Below are positions 13,899 through 25,600 of a stretch of 64,000 nt of DNA, in pieces. The position numbers were made by a program, and so were the translations under genes. The stretch covers positions 7,746,501 through 7,810,500 of the forward strand of contig JANCRA010000019.1 of assembly GCA_024362935.1 (NCBI GenBank), given 5' to 3'. The stretch is from Setophaga petechia. Its lineage: Eukaryota > Chordata > Aves > Passeriformes > Parulidae. Under the pieces are notes generated by a model that was not told the origin of the DNA, ran no database searches, and saw only the letters and a program-made list of their open reading frames with translations. Position 1 is the first letter of the stretch. The number at the start of each line of letters is the position of its first letter.

Positions 13899-15693
13899 CT
13901 TAAAACGTTCAAGCACTTAGTTAATTTCAAAGTCCTAAAGTAATTTAAAAAATATTAAAAATCAGAGGCTTTTTATTATGTGACTTCCAGGAAGTCCACT
14001 GAAACCATGGTAGATGACTAATGACTCCAAAAACCTCCTGATAATGTCACATCTTTGGAACAAAATCAATAGTAATGGTAGAGACAAGTATTCTGAGAGG
14101 ACCTTGTAAAGCTTACACTGATTACTGTGTAAGTGTCTATCAGCCTGTCAAAACTCAGGAACCAAGAAAGTTTCTAGAACCACATCTGATTCAAAACAGA
14201 GGGGAAAAAAGGTGAAAACTCAGACAGAACTAGTTAGATATAGCACTGAGATAGCTCTGAGTATGAATAATTTATTTTTGCAGGCGTGGGGATTTTAAAG
14301 AACATGGTTTAGAGATTCACCATCACTTGGCTGCCATGGAAACATCAGGCAATAAATGTTCAAATAAAGCGATCATCAAAACAATATTGTTAAGCAGATT
14401 TCACCTCAGAAGAATGTTGATTATATATGCTCTGCAAATATAAACAGCTTGGGAGAGAGGTACATATTACATGTTCATTAGATACAGAAGAGGTTTCTGT
14501 CTCTAAGTTGTGACTCCTGAAACCCAGAAGAGCAAAATTCGGATCAGTATGGGAAGATATTTTCTATTTAGCTGCTTTATTTTATTCAGTGAGTTTGTTC
14601 ACCAAAGTCTACTTTTGGATGATCAGAAGTATCCATGAACATTTAAGAAAATCCCAAACAACATTTAAAAATATGCTACAAAGAGGGAGCAAAGTAATGT
14701 CAGAGAAGTTAGTACATCTCTTTTCTGACATAAACATTTTGAGATTTTATTTTAAAGTTTTCATTGCATAGGTAAGTGTTTAAAATTAGTGTGTTAGATC
14801 AATTAGAGCTAAAAAATTACAAAAAATATTTGATTTGGTATTTTTAAATTGAGATTATTTCAAATTTTCGCAGAAAAATCTATGTGATTTTAGTTTAGAT
14901 TAGTTAACCACTGGTTCTGCTTTCTGTATTCTAATAACTAAGTTAAAATCTGATAATGTCACAGCCACATATGCCTGGAAATGTAAACACTGGAAAGATT
15001 TAAGTTTTCTATTTTTCCTTACTGCATTGTACAGAAGTGATTTGTTCATAATCTCAACAAAATTAATAAATTATTTTTCAATAATAGAAAGCTGGGTTTA
15101 TTCTTTCTGAGGGTTATACTCATAAGCATTTTACTGAGGCTTAGAAGATACAGATGGTATTTTTAAAAGTTCTCAACTGTTATAAAAATGATTTCTTTCT
15201 GACTGTTCAGCACAGAACTACATCAGAATTACTTTCTTGATGTCAGCTGTCATTAAGGAATCAGCCAAATGAGTATTGAATGGTACAGCTATAATATAGT
15301 ATGAGGTAATAACCACATTTGGGCTATCCCACATATGATAGTCAGCAAAATATTAAAACAAATTGTCCAGAATATATTTCTGAATGACATGTCCTTTCAC
15401 TCCCCTGTATATCATTGGTAATTTCTGCAGAGTAAATACAGACTGCCTCAAATGGACTTTATTGCCACTTTTCACAGCAAGTAATACTATGTGTGACATG
15501 ACTATAAATTAAATTTAACATGGAGTACGTGGTGTTAAAATATCACAAAACTAATTTACAAATAGCCCTTCAAATAGAGTAATAATGTTTCTAGAGAGGC
15601 TTGTGTAGAAGAGATTATACACATTAAAACCTTACATTACCCAAACTTACATTAAAATAATAATGCAACTAGATAAAATATTTTTATTTTATA

Positions 15694-15804
15694 TATTATA
15701 TAAAAACCCACTTATAATTTTTTGATTATTTGAAACATTATGTATTATATAAAAGCCCATTTTTATAAGAAGTAGATAAAAACAATTTTTGATGATTTGA
15801 AATG
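15694..15804. repeat. imperfect AT-rich direct duplication
   Basis: A block starting TATTATATAAAA and ending TTTTTTGATTATTTGAAA (15694-15735) recurs in changed form from 15743 (TATTATATAAAAGCCC) to about 15804 (TTTTTGATGATTTGAAATG). The second copy carries an extra internal piece. Confidence 0.65.
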
Positions 15805-16308
15805 ATTTCTATTAAACATTTTTGATTCCTTTTGCCTCTAAAATAGCTGATTTAGTAAAATTACTCCACAATATTTCTAGATGCATTTCTAGCCCAGGGT
15901 TACTCAGCTATCCACATTTCTGGATATTGAATAGAGACAAAGCCAATAAGTCTTCTCCCACTTTTTTGCTACTAATAACTAATATTTCTGACTTTCCCAT
16001 CTGGAGAGCAGATACACAGGCTACTGCACTGTAAATCCTCTCTATGGGATTATAAGAAAAAGGACAAAATTTGTTCAGAAGAAAGTATCTCCACAGAGGT
16101 CTTCATGACTTTCTTCTATTCACAGAGAAAGTAAACAATCTGCACCTTCATAGAGCTGCCAGCACAATGAGTTACTGGACTAGTCCTGAGTCCATACTGA
16201 AGAATGTAACACATTGTGAAGATTTTCATAGCTTTCAACTGCTGAAAGAAGCTTTTCTCCCCTTCTTTTTATTGTTTAGTTGAAACCACATCAAGTCTCA
16301 ACATGCTG

Positions 16309-17125
16309 TGTTGGGTCGACCCTGGTTGGATGCCAGGTGCCCATCAAAGCCACTTTATCACTCTCTTCCACAGCTGAACAAGGGGGAGAAAAAATAACAA
16401 AGGGTGCATGGTTGAAATAAGGACAGGTACAGATCACTCAGCAATTACCTTCATGGGCAAAACAGACTTCACTTGGGGAAATTTAATTTATTACCAATCC
16501 ATTCGGAGTAATAAAAATGAAAATTAAAAAGTAAATCATAAATTACCTTCTCTCTACTTCTCCCTTCTTCCCAGGCTCAACTTCTTCCCTCTTTTTCTCT
16601 ACCTCCTCTCCCCAGTGGCGCAGGGGGAACAGGGAATGGGAGCTGCAGTCAGTTCATTACAAATTGTCTCTGCCTCTCCTTCCCACTCAGGAGGAGGATT
16701 CCTCACAATATTGCCCTGCTCCAGTGGGGGATCCCTCCATGGACTTCTCCAACATGAGTCCTGCCCGTGGGCTGCAGTTCTTCAGTGACCTCTGCAGCTT
16801 GGTTCCCTTCCTTGCACCGCAGTCCTTCAGGAACAGACAAGGTGCAGTCCTTCAGGAACAAAATGCCCTTCAGGACATTTTCTCAGCAGGATTACAAGTC
16901 CTGCCAGGAGACCTGCTCCAGCATGGGCTCCTCTCTCCATGGAGCCACAGGTCCTGCCAGAAGCCTGCTCCAGCATGGACTCTGTACAGGGTCACAGTCT
17001 CCTTCAAGCACACCTGGTGTGGGGTCTCCCACAGGCTGCGGGTGGTTCTCTGCGTCCCCATGGACCTCCATGGACTGCAGGTGACAAATGCCTCACCGTG
17101 GTCTGCACCAAGGGCTGGATTCTGG
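16309..17125 (-). mobile_element. endogenous-retrovirus-type LTR, partial, solo
   Basis: From TGTTGGGTCGACC at 16309 the sequence resembles a long LTR widespread in songbirds (I think of the ERVL type; the family name is uncertain). It has a moderately GC-rich block with variable repeats of CTGCTCCAGCATGG (for example near 16915, 16969). In the orientation I recall, the LTR reads on the minus strand, and its start is missing here near 17125. No retroviral gene lies next to it, so it is a solo, truncated remnant. The 156-codon frame at 16664-17134 is a by-product of this repeat. Confidence 0.7.
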
Positions 17126-20100
17126 ATTTTGTGAAGTGGTCACTGCAAGCTTTGCAAGGTAAAGAAAGAAATTTGAAAGTCAAATGGATGCGATTAACTG
17201 TGGGATGCCACCACTCTTTCTTTCATTGTTGTCAGTTAATTTCATGAAAGACTAAATCGGAGAGAATTGTTTCTCTCCTTTTTTGTACCATTTTATTTAA
17301 TTATGAAGCAAGCAAAATCAATGTTATTCCATTAATATTTTGTTTCCACAGAAGCAGACAAGAAAACAAAATGACTTACTAATGATTTAAATTTGCATTG
17401 GACCTCAGCATGGTAATGACCAGAAACAGCTTTCATTTTTGAAAATTAAATTTGTTTCTGAACAATCCAGACCATTTCATCTCAAGTAAAATTTTCTGAG
17501 CAGAAGTCTAACATGTGCCTTATATTCATAGCCTTAGATAAAAGGACTGCTTCTTCTTAAAGATGACCTGAGAAATTATATCTTCCCAGAAGAGTTTAGA
17601 CTTTTTATGTCATAACAGGACTTCATGCCACATTGTTGTTTATAATATATATTTCGAGTGATATATTTCAAAATGTAGTTCAACAAGAGAAACATAACTA
17701 AAAATTATACACTTGACCAATATCATTGGTATAATAATTTACGGAAAAGAATTTCATAACACTACATGAGCAACATTTTTTATGGAGCACTTACAGGATG
17801 AAACATAATGCCTTATAGGTGAGGATTTTTACAATTCTTGTATCAAGTAAAGCAGCATTAGAGCTTCATTGGGAGATTTCTCTTGAATTTTTAGCATTTC
17901 ATTACTCATGTACAAAGTAGACTGCATAATTTTATATGGGTTGGTAATAATGGTGACAGATTTTTATGCATATCTTACAGCAGAATGTTGATCAGATTTC
18001 TGCAGCCACATGAAAAATTTAACTACTTGAGAGACTAAATGTGGAAATTGAAATGAAGTAGGATGAATTAACAGAAGAAAAAAAAAAAAAAACAGGACTA
18101 TTCTTGTACTAGAAAGTATTAGAAACTTAAGAGCATTCAGAAGGCCTTGCATAATTTCTCTCCTCCAAGTAAAGATTATTTAGCTTAGGAACTACAGAGA
18201 GATACTAAAGCAAGAGCATGATATTTTCTTTTTGAAGAACTTTTACTTTTTTCCTGAATAACTATTTGTTGAACATACTAGGGGAAAAGGCATTTTGTTG
18301 AACTCTTTAATTTAAAAGATTTTAAAATAATTTAGACTGTTAATGAAAATAGAGTTTCTGCTCAACCTACGGCACAGCATCACAACAATTTCTGAGGAAT
18401 ATAGTGTGAAAACTGCATGCAAAATAACTATTCCCCAGAGTCATGGGGCATTTTGAAGACAGCAGGACATAATTCTCAAAAAATATAATGTTTTTTTTTC
18501 TCTGAAATGGGGAAGAGATGAAAAAGAACTCCCTTCTTTGAGCAGCAATTAAGGGTTCAGGCAGGGTGCCTGGATTCTCTGGTTTTGAACAAAGGGCTGT
18601 TCAGGTCTGTGAACATAATACCTGGCATATGAAACTATTTATTCTTCAAACAATAAAAGGTATTAAAAGAAATAACTGTGTGGGCTGAAGGTAAAGAAAG
18701 GTTTCTGACTGATGTGTAACTTACTGATGAGAGGGCTCTCTGTGCACCCGCTGGAGTACCTCCTTGCCAGTCACTGGCCACATCCTGACACACTTTCCTA
18801 TACCATAGAGAAACAACTTCAGGGTGTGGACAATAAGATGTCTGGTGGTATCATGAGTATGTTTATATTATAAAGTGTACCAACACCACCTGCTTTACAG
18901 TGACACAAGGTGATCCCAGATGAATGTCAGGGCCACAAAACCACCAGTGTGGTGGAATGGAAAAGAGAGAAAAGGGGTGGGGTTTCAGCTATGGTTTATG
19001 TAGATATATGTTATTGCATCCATTACTCAATATCTGTTTTAACAGGGAACACTTTACATGTTCCAGTATGTTGCAATGTTTTGCCTCTAGTTTTCCAAGG
19101 TTCTTGTTACTACTACAAACTAAATAAAGACAAGTTTAAAACAGAATTCTGAGTTGAAAGGAATCCCCTGTCCTATTGAAGAGAAAAAGAAGAAAATAAG
19201 CAAATTGGAGATAAAATTATCCTGTAGTGAGTCATTATGTTTTCTCATGCACAAGCTTGATGTTCATGCTGTGTATTTACCTCTTAACAACCTCAGTGGA
19301 CCTGGGCTCACACGTGGAAGCTGGAAGAGAGAAGTAGTCCACATCTATGATTTCTATTTCTCCTCTGGGATGGCTGTTCCTGTAGGAGGATGTCTAAAGT
19401 AAGCTGGCAATGGTTTTGGTGTGTTTTGCATCACTGACTATGACCTGGGCAGCTCTGGAGCTGGCAGACCTTCTGTTGAGCCATGACTGCGTTCGGGTGG
19501 CAGCTCCTCCCAGAGAGGAGCTGGATGGGCAGGTTGAAATGGCTGCTGTGTCACCTGTCCCACTTTAATCCCCACCACATTCAAGTAGACACAATAGTGT
19601 ACTCAGTACTGCCTCCTTAGCTGCACAAAGTCATGCTGACTTTAGCAAAACTTTTGCAGACAAGAGCTCTATCATGTTCATCTGAAACAGGTTGAATGTG
19701 CACACTGAAGCTTAAGGATGTTTGAAAAAAATGAATATTATCACTGACAGAGAGCAAAGAAAAATTGAGAGCTGAAATAGTGTGCTGTCTGACAGGCAGC
19801 AACTAGCTGAAAATGGAACTTCTTTGCTTCGTTTCTCTTCATTTATTCTCACAATACAGATCATACATTTTTCATGAGAAGCAAGTGCCTATGCAGATAA
19901 ATGTCTGCCAAGAGTGCAACTGGGATGCAAGAGCCCATTTTGAACTCATATATGAATAACCTTTGGAAACCACCAACTGTAATACAATATTACAATGATT
20001 TGGAAGTTGTATATGGATTTTCTATCGCATCCTGCTTCTCTAAAGATACACCAACTTCTTCCCTCAAATGGAAAAACAGATCAAGAACAGAGCAAGACAT

Positions 20101-21290
20101 TCCTCTTTTAATAAGATCCTTTGAACGATATGTTCAAAATTACATCAAACTTCACTTCTTTGCATATTTTACTTGTACTGTATTTGCACTTCATATTTCT
20201 ACAACAAAAAATGAAGAGTAAAGCAAGAGGCTTTGAATGTCAAGGTTGAGCTGTAAAGTTTTGTTCGTTTTTGTTTCTCATATCGGCCTTCTGCCCATCC
20301 CTTTAAAAATGAATTCCCATGTTTACATATAAATCATTGCGGTTTGCAGCATCCAAATCATTTGGATTTGTGGATGAGATGCAGACATAGGTGACAGAAA
20401 CTGTCAACCTCCATTCACAGAAAACAACAAAACCTGCTCTCAACTAAAATAATTTAATAAACCTACCTTAAGTTTAAAACAATATTCATGAACATTCTAT
20501 CATATCCTGACAGCTGTTTCTCAAAAAGAAGGGATAAAAATTGCTTTCAAAATACTCCCACGATTCTGAGATAAAGTGCCAGCTGCTGCTGTGCCCCTCA
20601 CTGTGGACACAGACCCTCGACTGCAACTGTGAACTTAAAGCACATAATTTTCCACTTTTGAACACATATTCCATTCCCAAGATGAGTCCATTTATTGTTG
20701 GCAAATTCAACAATGAAAGGATTGAATGAGGAAAGGAACGAGGATTAAAAATTTATTTTCTTTATCCTGACATTGATCAAAGAGATTGTCAGCCTAATTT
20801 AAGGAAGCCTATTTGAATCTTCCCTTATGCTCAATCATCATTAGCCATGCAAATTTTCCTTCCAAATGTGCTTGTATTGGTGATCAAGATGGACCTAAAA
20901 ATTAGCCCATGCAGAAGGTTACTGAATACAGTGGATGGATTTCAATGCAGTAATAGGCTGGGCACCAAAAAAAAAAAAAAATCCCTTATCCTTTCCCAGC
21001 CTCTCAGATTTTTCCTCTTATTATGCTTTTTCTCATTATAAAGATGGTATAAATTCAGGACAGTGTGAGCTCCACTTTCCCAGTCTATATTAGTCAGAGA
21101 TTAGGCTTTTCCACAAAGATTTAATAAAATCAGTGAGAAAAAATAGAAACAAGTAATGCCATTAATAGAGACTAAAAAGATTTTTTTTCTTAACTAATCA
21201 TATTTTAAGATTGTTTGTGCAAGGATACATAGTAAGAGGGAGAATAAGGCATGCCAGGATTGTTAGTTATTACAGCAGACTGTAATAAAG
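17126..21290. other. intergenic, no gene seen
   Basis: AT-rich sequence with A-runs near 18075-18092 and 20967-20980. No coding or RNA gene was recognised. Confidence 0.7.
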
Positions 21291-21352
21291 TCTTCTCTTC
21301 TCCAGCCTGAAGAACCCCAGCTCTCAGCCTTTCCTCAAAGGAGAGGCTAGCT
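21291..21352 (-). mobile_element. short CR1 fragment
   Basis: CTTCTCTTCTCCAGCCTGAA followed by CCCAGCTCTCAGCC and TTTCCTCAAAGGAGAGG corresponds to an internal piece of CR1 read on the minus strand. Only about 60 bp survive. Confidence 0.75.
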
Positions 21353-22154
21353 CTAGCAAAATTCCTATTTGAAGGGTGTCATCATGATTATTTCTCTTGG
21401 ACAAAGTTTTGTCTACACTTTATTCTTTGATCATAAAAGGAACCAAAGTGCATTGCATTGATATTTATTTGTTACCACTCGTGACTTTCTCTGTTGGAAG
21501 CTTTTGTGGGAAATAGAACTAGTCGGCACTCTGAGGAAACTGGTGGGTTCTGCGTCCAAATGATATGTACTTACTCAATGCAAAATAAGATCAAGAAAAG
21601 GAAAGCAATTTCTGGACTTTAGTTTTGCTTCCTTCTCTTTTGAGAGCTTCAAAATCTGCTCCTTGAGAAAATAGGAGTGAGTGCTAATTTATTTTCCAAC
21701 TCCCAAATGATGAGAATTATGCTACTTCTTCCAGGAAATGTGTCCATAGCAATAGTCCCAGCCTCCAGGACCCCTGTGGAATATCATAGAACATTGACTT
21801 CAGCAAGATTCAGAGAGGGTTTTAGCTTAGTGCTGCAACATCTCAGATATACATAAGGTGGCAGGATGCAAAATAACTCCAACCATGCCCAGAATGTGGG
21901 CATTGTGAAGCCACAGGAGGGAAACTTGACATGCCAGAGATATACCAGGTGACCAGCAGGTAAGTAGAGACTATCCTGAGACATAAAGAAACATGATGAG
22001 AGCTAAAAAGTGCCCTGGTAGTAGAGATTCCAGCTGGGTGAGGTTGCCTTGGATGCCTTTTTGTTCTTAACTTTTCACATTTAAGCTCCTAATTCATATA
22101 TCTCCAAGTTTAGGATTACATATGTGCACGTGTGCGTGCATACAAATATATGCA

Positions 22155-22163
<9 letters not shown>

Positions 22164-22186
<23 letters not shown>
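22164..22186. repeat. (AC)n microsatellite in a TA/TG-rich tract
   Basis: A pure AC run of 23 bp sits within about 100 bp of alternating purine-pyrimidine sequence (22118-22220, with CATATATG and GTGCATAC motifs). Confidence 0.95.
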
Positions 22187-22344
22187 TATATGCACATATG
22201 TGCATAGATGTATGCATAGGTACAGGCCTTGTTGATGCTAATCTTAATCTCTGACAGAACCTGGGATGTTTGTTCCCAAAAGCCTTGTTCCCTAGGAGGT
22301 GCCCATGCCCCTGAGCACATTGATTCTCCAACAAGCTGAATATT

Positions 22345-22675
22345 GTCACCAGGGAAGGAGGGCAGACAGACGAAGCAGGTTTGCCATACAGCTAAAGATA
22401 AGGCAGGAGAAACACAATTAACCTAAACTCAACCTTCATGCCCAAGCAATTCTTTGGACCGTCTATGAGTCAAGATTTCACTCAGATCTGTTTTTTTCTG
22501 AAGTCTCCACTAGACTGAGCTGAGTCGTAAATTGTTCTGCGTTTTCTCCGGCTAAAATTGATCGGCTTTGGTCTACTTTATTTGTGTAATCTTTTGTAAT
22601 TAAACCACTCTACCTGAGGTCTCTGTGCTCTGTGAAGCCTTTTGTGTCTGGGCCTCAGTAATTATTTTTGTAGCA
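22345..22675 (+). mobile_element. possible LTR-like element end
   Basis: The stretch near 22575-22675 looks like the end of an LTR: an AATTAAA signal at about 22599, then CTGAGGTCTCTGTGCTCTG, then a tail ending TTTTTGTAGCA. The 5' limit is a guess and no target duplication was found. It could instead be unique sequence. Confidence 0.3.
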
Positions 22676-25600
22676 CCTCTTAATACATATTTCCTGCCAG
22701 GGCACTTTACTGCAAGATGCCTGGGAGTAATTGGGTACAAAATAATATGAGTTCCATAGAAAAGTCTGTGCAAAGGCAAAAGACATGTACTGTAGTATTT
22801 AAATGACCAAAATTATTGTCCTAATGACGTAGGAAGAAAAAAAAAAAGACTGTGATCCACTTGAAAGCTCTTTTTCCACTCAGTGTTTTGAGATATACAT
22901 CTTCCACACTTCTGAGCTGTTCTTTCACTCAGGACTGACTAAACATAGCATGATTATCTCCTTTCTGCTCAGAGGTTATGTATTTAGTATCCTTTCATAG
23001 GAAAGAAAATAATAAGCAACTTGGACTTTCCAATATTAGCCAGAGAGCACAGACGGTGGTTTGCAAGTGCTACTGAGATTGAAAAATAATGTAATTTCCA
23101 AGTGCTCATTTTGGCTTTGCAATTGAAAGAAGATTCTTTTGTTATGTTATTTAGTGACATAGGGTTTTTTTACCGAGTTTTTTCCCAAGAACCTCTTTTG
23201 TTTTAACATACTGGTTTAAAAAGACACAAGAATTTCTTAATCCAACTGAAGATTTTTCTTTATCAGAGTACTTTAAAATAAACTGCATGTGTATTATAGT
23301 CAAGATATTTCCAAATTAATGATGAAATTCTATGTTTACCCACTTTTGCCTTGTTTTCTTTCAAGATTCTACAGAAAATATCAGTGACTGAGGTTCAACA
23401 ACACACTCAATGTCCTCATTGTTATTAAAACAAAAAATCCCATGTTTCTTACCAGACATGGAACTGATACTGAAGCAGTTATCTTCAAAGTAAGTTTTTT
23501 CTGCCTTCTGGTTTCTCCGTTGATTGCTAAATAGCAAAATTAGAGCATGAGCCTTTATTCCACTGGATATCATTCATATAATAAGTTCAAAATACTGTGG
23601 ACCTAAACAGAAACTTTAAATAAAGGAAAAGATCTAAATAAAACAGAGGTAACAGGGGGAGACAAATGTTCTTTCTCAGTGTTAACTGAGAGTAATTAAT
23701 CAGCAGTTAAGATGAAGTCTAATTGCAGTGGCTTAGGTTAGAAACACAAGCCAGTTTTATTCTAGAGGATTTTGTTTTCGTTTTTTTCTTTTATATATAT
23801 TTCAAATAACTTCCTAATCTGGGTCCTAATGTGGGTCTTTGGCCATGTTTGGTAGAGCAGAGTGGTGCTTTCCAGGAAACCATACTTCAAGGTAGACCTT
23901 ACATTACTAATATATGTGAATCACCATTTTCCCTCATTGAATATGTTCCCCTCTGGACTAGCAACAACCAGTATGATTGCCAGAACTGAAGACTCTGGTT
24001 GAATCTCCCACCCCTGGAATTAGCAAGGTTACAGCATGACAAAATCACCTACTGTTCCCATGGAAACTTTTTTTTTTTGCATAGATGCTTCCAGGCAAAT
24101 GACAGTACTGGTGATTGTTCAAAGAGCAATATTTCAAATTTCTGCTTGAAATACTTCCCAAATCCTGTTGTGGCCTCAGGGAGAAAAATAACAATAAAAA
24201 ATGCTGATATTATTAATAATAATAAAGTTCTGAGTAGTGCATATTGTCTTTAGTTCAATTTATAAGTGAGTTGACATGAGTTTAACCGAATATCTGGATT
24301 AATTTGGACCGGGCACTATAATTGCACCTGATCTGGAAAAGGTAAGATGAGTGTTTTATGGGGAGCAGTTTTGCTTGCTTTTCTTTCACTTTTGGCATTC
24401 CTTTGTAAGTCACTGGACTGATGCTTTATATCTGAGCAATGAAGCTTGCCATAGGTTATTCTGCTAGCCTTCATCAGCCTGAGACAAAGGAAAAGGGGTG
24501 ATATTTCCTCCTAAGTTGCATGTTCCAACCTGTGGCATTAAATATCCCTCTCTGAACCCACCAGAGTTCAGTCCTGCCTGTTATAATTTACACTGCAGGG
24601 GTCTCCCTGGAAAAGCTGGAATGTGTTTCTAGGCACTGAGGCTGGAGTTGGAGGGAGCAGAACTTCCTCTGGCCCTGAGGCAGCATCTATTCACCTGCAG
24701 GTCACCAGGAGAAAATCCCTGAAGAGCAGACTCAGGTCTATGCAGGAAGTGTAAGGAAAAGCATTTCCACCCTGTATTCTTAGAAACTCTACACAACTGG
24801 GAAAAAGTCCCACACCCTTGGAACTCAGCAGAAAAATCTTGCTCCTTCCTCATGCTTTGGCGCAGTTCCTGCTGCAGAGCCTGGGATGAGCATCCAGTGC
24901 AAAGCTCTTCCTTCAGCTCCTCATACTGAGGGCAAGTACTAAAAGTAGCGTTTTTTCTTGGCCTGTTTTTTACTGATTTAATCAATTGGATCTTTTGCAC
25001 TGCTTACTGGTTTGCCTTATTAGAGAGGCTTCACTGCTGTGTTACCTTGAATATCTGATGTCTTCCTCGAATACCACAAACTACTTTTCAGCTCATAAGC
25101 TACTTTTCTCCAAGAGTATAAAAGACTACTTTTCTCCAATAATGCTGAACGTTGCACAAAAAGAAGCCAAAACTTGTATAGTTTTTCCCCTATTGAAAAT
25201 ATCCCAAAACCTAGAAAAATAAGCAAATAAAAACCAGTCCTACTTAAAAAATTTAAATGCTCATAAAATAAGGACAGAATGGAAAAAGAATTGTGGAGCT
25301 GAATTTTAGGGAACAAGGACTTACACAATTCTTGGGCTCCTTCAGTAAAAGCCTTATCACCTGTGAACTTGGAGCTGACATATAAATCATCATGACCAGC
25401 CAAAACATGACAGAGAAGGTCTGAAAAATAAACAGTGCTAGTTTTTCTTGAAAATTTGCAGCAGCAATGAAAATTACAGAGACAATTTTCTACTGTTTTT
25501 CCAAGAAATGAAAACATGTAATTGAATACAACCATTTTGTTCTCCCAGGGCTCTTCTGCATTGGTCACTCTAAGTGGCAGAGAAATGAACACTACCAGCT

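Larger units (their letters stand above)
10582..16308. other. intergenic, no gene seen
   Basis: AT-rich sequence. It holds a small 17-bp-period tandem duplication at 13867-13898 and an imperfect duplication at 15694-15804. Open frames are short and unlike any family I know. Confidence 0.7.

Noticed and set aside
16664..17134. 156-codon plus-strand open frame
   Set aside because: It falls inside the LTR-like repeat with repeated GC-rich units, which explains the absence of stops.
22118..22349. Minus-strand open frames with CVCVCVCVY-type repeats
   Set aside because: They are translations of the AC microsatellite.
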